Below, one piece after another: positions 7,678 through 15,679 of a DNA stretch of 64,000 nt (its first letter is position 1; every line of letters begins with the position of its first letter). The position numbers and the translations under genes are program-made. The stretch comes from DATFDN01 sp963756545. GTDB taxonomy: Bacteria > Pseudomonadota > Alphaproteobacteria > Acetobacterales > Acetobacteraceae. The stretch spans positions 930,001 through 994,000 of the forward strand of contig CAVWNY010000001.1 of the NCBI GenBank assembly GCA_963756545.1. Direction: 5' to 3'. Below the pieces are notes generated by a model. That model worked only from the letters and a program-made list of their open reading frames with translations, made no database searches and had not been told where the DNA came from.

Positions 7678-10023
7678 ATGCTATCACGGAACCTCGAACA
7701 GACGCTGCACCGCGCCCTCTCGCTCGCCAGCGACCGCCGCCATGAATACGCCACCCTCGAACACCTCCTCCTCGGCCTGACCGACGACACCGACGCCGCC
7801 ACCGTGCTGCGCGCCTGCGGGGTCGATCTCGACAAGCTGCGCGCCGATCTGGGCGAGTTCCTCGACAAGGACCTCGCCGGCCTGGCAACCGACCGCCCCG
7901 GCGATCCCAAGCCCACCGCCGGCTTCCAGCGCGTCGTCCAGCGCGCCGCCATCCACGTCCAGTCGTCAGGCCGCGACGAGGTCTCCGGCGCCAACGTCCT
8001 GGTCGCCCTGTTCTCCGAGCGCGAATCCCACGCCGTCTATTTCCTCCAGCTTCAGGACATGACCCGGCTCGACGCCGTCAACTTCATCAGCCACGGCATC
8101 GCCAAGGCCCCCGGTCGCACCGCCCAGCGCCCGGTCACGGGCGCCAACCCCAACGAGCCGCATCACGAGCAGGAACGCGAGGAGAAGCCCGGCCGGCGCA
8201 ACCAGGACGCGCTGTCGAACTACTGTGTCAACCTCAACAAGAAGGCGATGGCCGGCAAGATCGACCCGCTGATCGGCCGAGAGGCGGAGATCGAACGCAC
8301 CATCCAGATCCTCTGTCGGCGTACCAAGAACAACCCGCTCTATGTGGGCGATCCCGGCGTCGGCAAGACCGCCATCGCCGAGGGCCTGGCCAAGCGCATC
8401 GTCGAGGGCGACGTCCCCGAAGTGCTCGCCAAATCGACCATCTTCGCCCTCGACATGGGCGCCCTGCTCGCCGGCACCCGCTACCGCGGCGACTTCGAGG
8501 AACGCCTCAAGGCCGTGGTCTCCGAACTGGAGAACCATCCCGGCGCCATCCTCTTCATCGACGAGATCCACACCGTCATCGGCGCCGGCGCCACGTCGGG
8601 CGGCGCGATGGACGCGTCGAACCTCCTCAAGCCCGCGCTCGCGTCGGGCACGCTGCGCTGCATCGGCTCCACCACCTACAAGGAGTTCCGCAACTACTTC
8701 GAGAAGGACCGCGCGCTGGTCCGGCGCTTCCAGAAGATCGACGTCAACGAGCCCTCGCTCGAAGACACCGTCAAAATCCTGCGCGGCCTGAAGGCGAACT
8801 ACGAGAAGCACCACAAGGTGCGCTACACCGACGAGGCGATCCGCGCCGCGGTCGACCTCTCGGCCAAATACATCAACGACCGCAAGCTGCCCGACAAGGC
8901 GATCGACGTCATCGACGAGGTGGGCGCCTCCCGGATGCTGCTGCCCGAGCACAAGCGCCGCAAGACCGTCACCTTAAAGGACGTCGAGGAGATCGTCGCG
9001 AAGATCGCGCGCATTCCCCCGAAATCGGTCTCCGCCGACGACAAGGAGACGCTGCGCAACCTCGAACGCGACGTCAAGGCGATGGTGTTCGGCCAGGACC
9101 GCGCGATCGAGTCGCTCGCCGCGGCGATCAAGCTCTCGCGCGCCGGCCTGCGCGACCCGGAGAAGCCGATCGGCAACTACCTCTTCTCCGGCCCCACCGG
9201 GGTCGGCAAAACGGAGGTCGCCCGCCAGCTCGCCTCCGTGCTGGGGATCGAGCTGATCCGCTTCGACATGTCCGAGTACATGGAGCGCCACAGCGTCAGC
9301 CGCCTCATCGGCGCGCCTCCCGGTTATGTCGGCTTCGACCAGGGCGGCTTGCTGACCGATGCGATCGACCAGCACCCGCACGCCGTGCTGCTGCTCGACG
9401 AGATCGAGAAGGCGCATCCCGACCTGTTCAATATTCTCCTCCAGGTGATGGACCACGGGAAGCTCACCGATCACAACGGCAAGACGGTCGATTTCCGCAA
9501 CGTCATCCTCATCATGACCACCAATGCGGGCGCCGCCGACCTCGCCCGCGCCTCCATCGGCTTCGGGCGCGACACGCGGGTCGGCGAGGACGACGAGGCG
9601 GTCAAGCGCCTGTTCACCCCGGAGTTCCGCAACAGGCTCGACGCCATCGTTGGCTTCGCCGGCCTGACGCCCGAAGTGGTCGGGCGCGTGGTCGAGAAGT
9701 TCGTCATGCAGCTCGAGGCCCAGCTGGCAGACCGCAACGTGACCATCGAGCTCTCCTCGGCCGCCAAGGAGTGGCTGGCCGAGCGCGGCTACGACCCGCT
9801 GTACGGCGCGCGCCCGCTGGCGCGGGTCATCCAGGAGCACGTCAAGAAGCCGCTGGCCGAGGAGCTGCTGTTCGGCAAGCTGGTGCGCGGCGGCGGGGTG
9901 AAAGTGACGCTGAAAGACGGCAAGCTCGACTTCGAGATCGCCGAGGCCGCGCTGCCGGCCCTGCCGAAGCCCGACGAGGACGGCGGCGACGGGTCGAACG
10001 CCGAGCAGGAGAGCGTGGAGTAA
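7678..10023 (+). CDS. clpA: ATP-dependent Clp protease ATP-binding subunit ClpA
   Basis: A 781-residue AAA+ unfoldase that works with ClpP and the ClpS adaptor. The N-domain (LEQTLHRALSLA, EHLLLGL) spans about residues 1-150. AAA module 1 has Walker A GDPGVGKT near 224-231 and Walker B LFIDEIHT. AAA module 2 has GPTGVGKT near 505-512 and LLDEIEKAHP. The ATG at 7678 is chosen because TAGGAG lies seven to eight bases upstream; the GTG at 7651 would add nine residues with no family support. The end is acidic and Ala/Pro-rich, as in relatives. Confidence 0.96.
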   Translation: MLSRNLEQTLHRALSLASDRRHEYATLEHLLLGLTDDTDAATVLRACGVDLDKLRADLGEFLDKDLAGLATDRPGDPKPTAGFQRVVQRAAIHVQSSGRDEVSGANVLVALFSERESHAVYFLQLQDMTRLDAVNFISHGIAKAPGRTAQRPVTGANPNEPHHEQEREEKPGRRNQDALSNYCVNLNKKAMAGKIDPLIGREAEIERTIQILCRRTKNNPLYVGDPGVGKTAIAEGLAKRIVEGDVPEVLAKSTIFALDMGALLAGTRYRGDFEERLKAVVSELENHPGAILFIDEIHTVIGAGATSGGAMDASNLLKPALASGTLRCIGSTTYKEFRNYFEKDRALVRRFQKIDVNEPSLEDTVKILRGLKANYEKHHKVRYTDEAIRAAVDLSAKYINDRKLPDKAIDVIDEVGASRMLLPEHKRRKTVTLKDVEEIVAKIARIPPKSVSADDKETLRNLERDVKAMVFGQDRAIESLAAAIKLSRAGLRDPEKPIGNYLFSGPTGVGKTEVARQLASVLGIELIRFDMSEYMERHSVSRLIGAPPGYVGFDQGGLLTDAIDQHPHAVLLLDEIEKAHPDLFNILLQVMDHGKLTDHNGKTVDFRNVILIMTTNAGAADLARASIGFGRDTRVGEDDEAVKRLFTPEFRNRLDAIVGFAGLTPEVVGRVVEKFVMQLEAQLADRNVTIELSSAAKEWLAERGYDPLYGARPLARVIQEHVKKPLAEELLFGKLVRGGGVKVTLKDGKLDFEIAEAALPALPKPDEDGGDGSNAEQESVE

Positions 10024-10024
10024 C

Positions 10025-10128
10025 ACCCTCACCCGAGTCCCCCCCCCGGACCAAGCCTGGCATCCGCGCTCTCTCCCGCAGGCGGGAGAGGTCAAGAAAA
10101 GAACGCGTCCCCCAAGGCGGGTAAGGGT
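10025..10128. repeat. nested palindromic intergenic element
   Basis: Outer arms ACCCTCACCCG (10025-10035) and CGGGTAAGGGT (10118-10128) are complementary apart from one position. They enclose a tight hairpin of two nine-base arms at 10071-10090 (CTCTCCCGC/GCGGGAGAG) and a long C-run near 10039-10047. It fills the space between the convergent clpA and gspG genes. A related pair of outer arms occurs at 28113-28161, so it looks like a dispersed repeat family. It may also act as a bidirectional transcription stop. Confidence 0.6.
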
Positions 10129-10129
10129 C

Positions 10130-10573
10130 TTACTGGTTGCAGATCATGCCGCTCTGGGCAGCCGCGGCGCTGCCCGCCGCGGCGTTCGGTCCCTCTGAGC
10201 AGAGGTCGAACTCGTGCCCGGTGCGCTCCGAAGGATCGCGGTAGATGTATTGGTGGTTCCAGGGATCGACCGGAACCGTGTCGGCCTTGAGATAGGGGCC
10301 GTTCCAGTTTTCCACACCTGCCGGCTGGGTGACCAGCGCGACCAGTCCCTGCTCGGTGGTCGGGTAGGAGCCGACGTCGAGCTTGTAGAGATCAAGGACC
10401 GAGGAGATGCGCTCGATCGACTGCTTGGCGATCGAGAGGCGCGCGCCGCCAAGTTGGCGCAACACGGCCGGCGCGACGAGGCCGATCAGCAGGCCCAGGA
10501 TCGCCACGACGACAAGGATTTCCAGCAACGTGAATCCGGCGTCGCGAACCGTGCGCGTCTCTTTCTTGCTCAT
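10130..10573 (-). CDS. gspG: type II secretion system major pseudopilin GspG
   Basis: The major pseudopilin of the type II secretion piston. The prepilin cleavage site G|FTLLE, with its conserved Glu at +5, lies near residue 13 behind a short charged leader. It is followed by the hydrophobic helix ILVVVAILGLLIGLVAP. The C-terminal domain has the GspG hallmarks YPTTEQGLVALV, WNGPYLK and the calcium-loop region DPWNHQYIYRDP. Length (147 residues) fits. It is processed by the prepilin peptidase encoded at 11099-11863. It lies apart from gspE/F/H and in the opposite orientation. Confidence 0.95.
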   Translation of the reverse strand: MSKKETRTVRDAGFTLLEILVVVAILGLLIGLVAPAVLRQLGGARLSIAKQSIERISSVLDLYKLDVGSYPTTEQGLVALVTQPAGVENWNGPYLKADTVPVDPWNHQYIYRDPSERTGHEFDLCSEGPNAAAGSAAAAQSGMICNQ

Positions 10574-10678
10574 TTAACTCCGTCGGCGATGCACCCCGGC
10601 ATTTTAGAACGGCGCTACCCGAAGCGGAAGCATCTCGCGACGTTGCCCCGCCTCGTCCGGCCTGGATAGGATCGGCCG

Positions 10679-11119
10679 ATGGCCATTCCCTACCTCACAT
10701 GCATGGCGCTGGTGGCGTCGTTGTATCATCTGCCCCCGCGCGTCCTGCCGGCGATCCAGTTGGTCGAGGGCGGGCGGATGGGGCTGGTGCATCCGAATGC
10801 CGACGGGTCCGACGATCTCGGCGTAATGCAGGTCAACACGGTCTGGGTGCCGGCGCTGGCCCGCTACACGGGATTGGCGGAGCCGGTGATCCGGACCCGC
10901 CTGCTCGACGACGCGTGCTTCAACATAGCCGCCGCCGGCGCGATCATGGCGACCTATCTCGCGGAGGAGCACGGCAACCTGATGCCGGCGGTCGGCGACT
11001 ACCATTCCCACACGCCGGGGCTGAACCAGATGTATCAGATCCAGGTGCTCGCCGCCGCGCGCGCGCTGTTCGTCCGCCCCGGTGTAGGACTGGCCGGTTC
11101 AGCCCGGCCCCGCGGCTAG
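10679..11119 (+). CDS. small lytic transglycosylase domain protein
   Basis: A 146-residue protein matching the SLT-type lysozyme-like fold. The likely catalytic Glu is residue 30 in QLVEGG, and DLGVMQVN is the usual second motif. VGDYHSHTPG stands near the position of the tyrosine-containing third motif. Such enzymes open gaps in peptidoglycan for envelope machines, which fits its position among type II secretion genes. Oddly, no signal peptide is present, and a stop codon lies just upstream in frame, so the start cannot be extended. The last 21 bases overlap the end of the convergent gspO gene. Confidence 0.7.
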   Translation: MAIPYLTCMALVASLYHLPPRVLPAIQLVEGGRMGLVHPNADGSDDLGVMQVNTVWVPALARYTGLAEPVIRTRLLDDACFNIAAAGAIMATYLAEEHGNLMPAVGDYHSHTPGLNQMYQIQVLAAARALFVRPGVGLAGSARPRG

Positions 11120-11863
11120 CCAGACAAGCCACAGCGCCAGTGCGAGGCAGGTGCCGAACGGCAGCCTCGTGGTGCGGCTGAGCCGGCGTCCCGCCAGCCA
11201 GAGCAGGGCGGCGAGGCCGAGGCCGGCGAGTGCCGCGAGCAAAAGCACGGTCGGCAGCGCGGCGAGCCCGGCCCAGGCGCCACAGGCCGCGAACAGCTTG
11301 GCATCGCCCGCGCCCAACCCCTCGCGCCCGCGCAGCCGGCGATAGCCGGCATTGAGCAGCCGCAGCCCCACATAGCCTACGATCGCGGCCGTCGCGTGAT
11401 CGACGATCGCGGGGCGATCCAGCAGCCAGGTCGCGACCAGCCCCGCCACCACCAGCGGCAAGGTCAGCGCGTCGGGAAGGCGGAAGCGCTCCCAGTCGAT
11501 CCAGGCCAGCGCCAGCAGGGTCCAGCCCAGGACGCAGCCGGCCCACATCCAGACGGGATCACCTCCGTACCAGGCGGCGCTGAGAGCAACCAGGGTCGCG
11601 GCGATCTCCACGGCCGGATGGAACACCGCGATCGGCGCACGGCAGGTTCGACAACGACCGCGCAACGCCAGCCAACTCACGAGCGGTACAAGATCCCACG
11701 GAGCCAGGGCGCGCCCGCAGTTCTCGCATATCGAGCGCCCCAGCAGCAGCGGCCGGTGATCGGGCAGTCGGCGGATTACGACGCCGAGGAAGCTGCCGAC
11801 GAACGGCGCGGCCAGCACCGGCCATAGCCAAACGGCAAGAGGAGGGGCCACGATCGCGCTCAC
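11099..11863 (-). CDS. gspO: prepilin peptidase (A24 family, GspO/PilD)
   Basis: A polytopic membrane aspartic protease that cleaves and N-methylates pseudopilin precursors such as the GspG and GspH encoded here. The N-terminal cytoplasmic loop has the zinc-type CENC and CRTC pairs. The catalytic Asp residues are in AWIDWERFRLPD and GLGAGDAKLF. About seven to eight hydrophobic segments are seen. The GTG at 11863 is the preferred start because longer readings run through the divergent gspE start region; no strong ribosome site marks it. Confidence 0.88.
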   Translation of the reverse strand: MSAIVAPPLAVWLWPVLAAPFVGSFLGVVIRRLPDHRPLLLGRSICENCGRALAPWDLVPLVSWLALRGRCRTCRAPIAVFHPAVEIAATLVALSAAWYGGDPVWMWAGCVLGWTLLALAWIDWERFRLPDALTLPLVVAGLVATWLLDRPAIVDHATAAIVGYVGLRLLNAGYRRLRGREGLGAGDAKLFAACGAWAGLAALPTVLLLAALAGLGLAALLWLAGRRLSRTTRLPFGTCLALALWLVWLAAGPG

Positions 11864-11910
11864 GCCAATTCGCCAATTTGTCCCGCTGTGCCATGCTATG
11901 GGATAGCGCG

Positions 11911-13653
11911 ACAATGATGGACGCCACCCCAGCCCTGACGCACGGCCCAACCGGCCCCGACCTCCCGCCCATCGAACGCCTGGCCGCGTTCCTGGTCGAG
12001 ACCGGCCAGTGCGACGCCCGCACGATCGAGCGCGGCCGGCGGGTGGGGGTGGAAACCGGGCAGCGGCTGGACCGCGTGCTGCTCCAGCTTGGGCTGATCA
12101 GCGAGCGCGGGCTCGCCGAGGCGCTCGCCGCGATCTTCGGCGTGCCGCTGGCCCGGCCCGAAGATTATCCGACCGACGAGCCGCTGCTGGCGGATCGGCT
12201 GCCGGCGCGGTTCCTGCGCGGCGCGCGCGCCATGCCGCTGACCGAGGCTGCCGGCACGGTGCTGGTCGCCGTGGCCGACCCGCTGGACGAGTTCATCCCC
12301 TCGGCCATCTCCGCCGCGATCGGCCGGCCCGTCGCACTGGCCGTCGCGGTCGGGATCGAGCTGGAAGCCGCCTTCGCGCGCCTCTATCGGGAATCCGACC
12401 CCGAAGCCGGAACTCAAGGCGCCCCCGAGACCGAGGGCGAGCCGACCGAGGAGGACGCCGAACGCCTCAAGGATTTGGCGAGCGAGGCGCCGGTGATCCG
12501 TTTGGTCAACCAGATCATCGCCACCGCCGTCGAGACCCAGGCCTCCGACATCCACATCGAGCCGTTCGAGGACCGGCTGCGCGTACGCTACCGCTACGAC
12601 GGCCTGCTGCACGAAGCCGACAGCCCGGCCCCGCGCCTCGCGCCGGCCATCGTCTCGCGCATCAAGATCATGGCGAAGCTCGACATCGCCGAGCGGCGCC
12701 TGCCGCAGGATGGGCGGGTCAAGCTGGCGGTCCGCGGCCACGAGACCGATTTCCGCGTCTCCACCGTCCCGACCCTGCACGGCGAAACCGTCGTGCTGCG
12801 CGTGCTGGACCGCAGCGCGATGGTGTTCGAATACGCAAGGCTCGGCCTGCCGCCTCCGGTGATCGAGCGACTGACCAAGGCGCTGCAACTGCCGAACGGC
12901 ATCGTGCTGGTGACGGGACCCACCGGCAGCGGCAAGACGACGACTTTGTACACGGGCTTGCAGTCGCTGAACGCGACGAGCCGCAAGGTCGTGACGGTGG
13001 AAGACCCGATCGAGTATCAATTGACGGGCATCAACCAGGTGCAGGTGAAGCCGCAGATCGGCCTGACCTTCGCGCGCCTGCTGCGCTCCATCCTGCGCCA
13101 GGATCCGGACGTGATCATGGTGGGCGAGATCCGCGACCTGGAGACGGCGCAGATCGCGGTGCAGGCGGCGCTGACCGGACACCTCGTGCTCTCCACCCTG
13201 CACACCAACTCCGCCGCTGCCACCATCACGCGGCTGCGCGACATGGGTGTGGAGCATTATCTGCTCACGGCCGTGCTGCGCGGCGTGCTCGCCCAGCGCC
13301 TGGTGCGCCGGCTCTGCCTGCGTTGCCGGCGGGAGGAGGCGGTGCTTCCGGCAGTCGTCGAGAAATTCGAGCTGGACCGCCTGACGCCGCGGCGACCGAT
13401 CACGCTGTGGCACCCGGTCGGCTGCGCGCAGTGCCGGCAGACCGGCTATCGTGGGCGGCTCGCGGTGGCGGAATTCCTGCAACCGAGCGAGGCCATTGAA
13501 CGGCTGATCTTCGCCGGGGCGGAACATATCGAGATCGAGCGGGCGGCGGTCGCGGCGGGCATGGTGCCGATCTTCCGGGCGGGGCTGGAGGCGGCGCTGG
13601 AGGGCCTGACCACGCTCGAGGAGCTGGACCGCAGCATCCGGGCGGAGGTCTGA
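11911..13653 (+). CDS. gspE: type II secretion ATPase GspE
   Basis: The cytoplasmic hexameric ATPase that powers pseudopilus assembly. An N-terminal T2SSE/MshEN domain (about residues 20-140) is followed by the ATPase core with ASDIHIEPFEDRLRVRYR, Walker A GPTGSGKTTTLY near 336, the Asp box GEIRDLETAQIA and the His box LSTLHTNSA. A zinc tetracysteine motif follows (CLRCRREE and CAQCRQTGYRGR). Start is uncertain: ATGs at 11893, 11911 and 11914 are all possible and none has a strong ribosome site. gspF starts three bases after the stop. Confidence 0.93.
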   Translation, partial: TMMDATPALTHGPTGPDLPPIERLAAFLVETGQCDARTIERGRRVGVETGQRLDRVLLQLGLISERGLAEALAAIFGVPLARPEDYPTDEPLLADRLPARFLRGARAMPLTEAAGTVLVAVADPLDEFIPSAISAAIGRPVALAVAVGIELEAAFARLYRESDPEAGTQGAPETEGEPTEEDAERLKDLASEAPVIRLVNQIIATAVETQASDIHIEPFEDRLRVRYRYDGLLHEADSPAPRLAPAIVSRIKIMAKLDIAERRLPQDGRVKLAVRGHETDFRVSTVPTLHGETVVLRVLDRSAMVFEYARLGLPPPVIERLTKALQLPNGIVLVTGPTGSGKTTTLYTGLQSLNATSRKVVTVEDPIEYQLTGINQVQVKPQIGLTFARLLRSILRQDPDVIMVGEIRDLETAQIAVQAALTGHLVLSTLHTNSAAATITRLRDMGVEHYLLTAVLRGVLAQRLVRRLCLRCRREEAVLPAVVEKFELDRLTPRRPITLWHPVGCAQCRQTGYRGRLAVAEFLQPSEAIERLIFAGAEHIEIERAAVAAGMVPIFRAGLEAALEGLTTLEELDRSIRAEV

Positions 13654-13655
13654 GC

Positions 13656-14882
13656 GTGCCGGCTTTCCGCTACAAGGCGATCGGCGCCGGCGGCGAGGTC
13701 ACCACCGGCGTGATGGACGCCGCGAGCGAGGCGGCGGTGATCGAGCGGCTGCGGCGCGCCGGCAGCATCCCGGTCCGCGCCGAGCCGGCCAACAGCGCGG
13801 CCCGCACCTTGCTGCCCGGCCTGCTCAATTTTCAATTTTCGGGCCGAAGAGGGCTGTCGAAACCGGAGATCGCGGGCCTGACGCGGGAGCTGGCGATCAT
13901 GCTGACCGCCGGCCAGGATATCGACCGCGCGCTCCGCTTCCTGGCCGAGACCGCGCCGAACGCGCGGGTTCGCGGCGTGATCGGGGCCTTGCGCGACGCG
14001 GTGCGCGACGGCAGCCCGCTGGCGACCGCGCTGGCGCAGGAGGGCCGCAGCTTTTCGCGCCTCTATGTCGGGATGGTGCGCGCCGGTGAATCGGGGGGCC
14101 AGCTCGCTGCGACCTTGGAGCGCCTGGCGTTGATGCTGGAGCGCCAGCGGAGCCTCGCGGCGACCGTCACCTCGGCGATGATCTATCCCTGTCTGCTGCT
14201 GGTGGCCGCGATCGGGTCGATCGCGCTGCTGCTGACCGACGTGCTGCCGCAGTTCGTGCCGCTGTTCGAGCAGAACGGGGTGGCGATGCCGCGCCCGACC
14301 CAAATCCTGATCGCGCTCGGCGGCACCGTCTCATCCTATGGGCTGGTTGGACTGCTGCTGTTCGTGCTGCTGGGGCTGCTCGCGCGGCAGGCGCTCACCC
14401 GGCCCGGCCCGCGCCTCTGGGCCGATCGCACCATGCTTCGTCTGCCGGTGATCGGCAGGCTGACGCGCGAGGTGCTGGCCGCGCGGTTCACCCGCACGCT
14501 CGGTACGCTCACCATCAACGGGGTCGCGCTCATCTCGGCGCTCGGCATCGTGCGCGACGCGATCGGCAATAGGGCGGCGGTCGCGGCGGTGGAGCGAGCC
14601 ATCGCCAGCGCCCGCAACGGCGCCGGCCTCGCCGGGCTGGAGGAGCGCGAGGTGTTTCCCACGCGCACCATCCACCTACTGCGGTTGGGCCAGGAAACCG
14701 CCCAGCTGGGGGAGATGGCGCTCCGCGCAGCCGACATCCACGAGGAGGAGGTCCGCATCCGCGCGCAGCGCCTGGTTTCGCTGCTCGTGCCGGTGATCAC
14801 CATCGCGATGGGCCTCGCCGTGGCGGGGATCGTGAGTTCCCTGCTGCTCGCGATGCTGAGCCTGAACGATCTGGCGAACTGA
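13656..14882 (+). CDS. gspF: type II secretion inner-membrane platform protein GspF
   Basis: A 408-residue polytopic protein of the GspF/PilC family that couples the GspE ATPase to the pseudopilus. Two repeated GspF domains are visible. The first has LTRELAIMLTAGQDIDRAL and MVRAGESGGQLAATLERLA. The second has FTRTLGTLTINGVALISAL and LRLGQETAQLGEM. Three hydrophobic segments occur near residues 165-190, 225-250 and 370-395. It starts with GTG two bases after the gspE stop, so translation is probably coupled. Confidence 0.95.
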   Translation: MPAFRYKAIGAGGEVTTGVMDAASEAAVIERLRRAGSIPVRAEPANSAARTLLPGLLNFQFSGRRGLSKPEIAGLTRELAIMLTAGQDIDRALRFLAETAPNARVRGVIGALRDAVRDGSPLATALAQEGRSFSRLYVGMVRAGESGGQLAATLERLALMLERQRSLAATVTSAMIYPCLLLVAAIGSIALLLTDVLPQFVPLFEQNGVAMPRPTQILIALGGTVSSYGLVGLLLFVLLGLLARQALTRPGPRLWADRTMLRLPVIGRLTREVLAARFTRTLGTLTINGVALISALGIVRDAIGNRAAVAAVERAIASARNGAGLAGLEEREVFPTRTIHLLRLGQETAQLGEMALRAADIHEEEVRIRAQRLVSLLVPVITIAMGLAVAGIVSSLLLAMLSLNDLAN

Positions 14883-15314
14883 GTGCGCCGGCGAAGGGAA
14901 GCGGGCTTCACGCTCCTGGAGATCCTCGTGGTGCTGGCCGTGATCGGGCTGGCGCTCGGCATCTTCGTCTCGCGTGGCCCGATGCGCAGCCCGACCCTGG
15001 AGGTTCGCGCGGCGGCGAGCGAGATCGTGCAGGCGCTTCGGGGGGCGCGCGCCCGCGCGATCGCGGCCGACCGGCCGGTGGCGTTCGTGATGGACGCGGC
15101 GCGCCACCAGTATCGGATCGAGGGCGAACCCCCGCAGGCCTTCCCCGCCGCGCTGAGCGTCTCTCTCACAGCTCCGGCCGGGGCGATCCGCTTCGCTCCC
15201 GACGGAAGCTCCTCGGGTGGACGAATTGCGCTTGCCGATGGCGGGCACGCGACGGTGGTGAGCGTGGATTGGCTGACGGGGCGGGTCAGGATGTCGGAAG
15301 AACCGACGCGCTGA
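14883..15314 (+). CDS. gspH: type II secretion minor pseudopilin GspH
   Basis: A minor pseudopilin of 143 residues. A very short leader RRRREAG precedes the cleavage site G|FTLLE, followed by the hydrophobic helix ILVVLAVIGLALGIFV. The body fits GspH: EVRAAASEIVQALRGARARAI and VDWLTGRVRMS. It starts with GTG immediately after the gspF stop. No further gsp genes (C, D, I-N) follow; transcription ends against the convergent WxxGxW gene six bases away. Confidence 0.9.
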   Translation: MRRRREAGFTLLEILVVLAVIGLALGIFVSRGPMRSPTLEVRAAASEIVQALRGARARAIAADRPVAFVMDAARHQYRIEGEPPQAFPAALSVSLTAPAGAIRFAPDGSSSGGRIALADGGHATVVSVDWLTGRVRMSEEPTR

Positions 15315-15320
15315 GCGCGG

Positions 15321-15620
15321 TCACTGCCAATGCGCGGGCCGCCACACGTACTGCCCCGTGCGCGGCGAGAACTGCCAATGGCCGGGAACGTAGTGCCCAT
15401 AGCCGGGTCGGCGCGCCACGTAGCGCCCACCGACCCACACGTAGCGGACGCCGTTCCAATGCCAGTGTCCCGGCTCCAAGACGTAGCCACCTCCCGGCGG
15501 CGGCGGAATCCGCTCGTAGCGTGGCGGCGGGATCGGCGGGTAGGCCGGTTGGGCCAACGCCGCGCCGCTGCCGGACGCAGCGAGGCCGAGGATAAGCGCC
15601 GGGGCGAGAATCCGTTTCAT
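15321..15620 (-). CDS. secreted WxxGxW/YxWxGxW repeat protein
   Basis: A roughly 99-residue exported protein. The signal peptide is residues 1-24 (ILAPALILGLAASGSGAALAQ region). The mature part is Pro-, Tyr- and Trp-rich with two aromatic repeats, PGHWHWNGVRYVWVGG and later VPGHWQFSPRTGQYVW. This matches the YXWXGXW-type repeat proteins common in proteobacteria, whose function is not known to me. The ATG at 15620 is chosen because it gives a clean signal peptide. A second, lipoprotein version lies at 32544-32861. Confidence 0.75.
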   Translation of the reverse strand: MKRILAPALILGLAASGSGAALAQPAYPPIPPPRYERIPPPPGGGYVLEPGHWHWNGVRYVWVGGRYVARRPGYGHYVPGHWQFSPRTGQYVWRPAHWQ

Positions 15621-15679
15621 GTTTCGCAGTCCTGCTAATCGCCGAATCGGAGTAGCGCGTGATGGCCCGGTCGGCCGCA

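Noticed and set aside
7966..10095. Two long minus-strand frames across clpA
   Set aside because: Both are shadows of clpA, with no family motifs or ribosome sites.
11896..13527. Minus-strand frame of 543 codons across gspE
   Set aside because: Antisense shadow of gspE; composition is His/Arg-rich noise.
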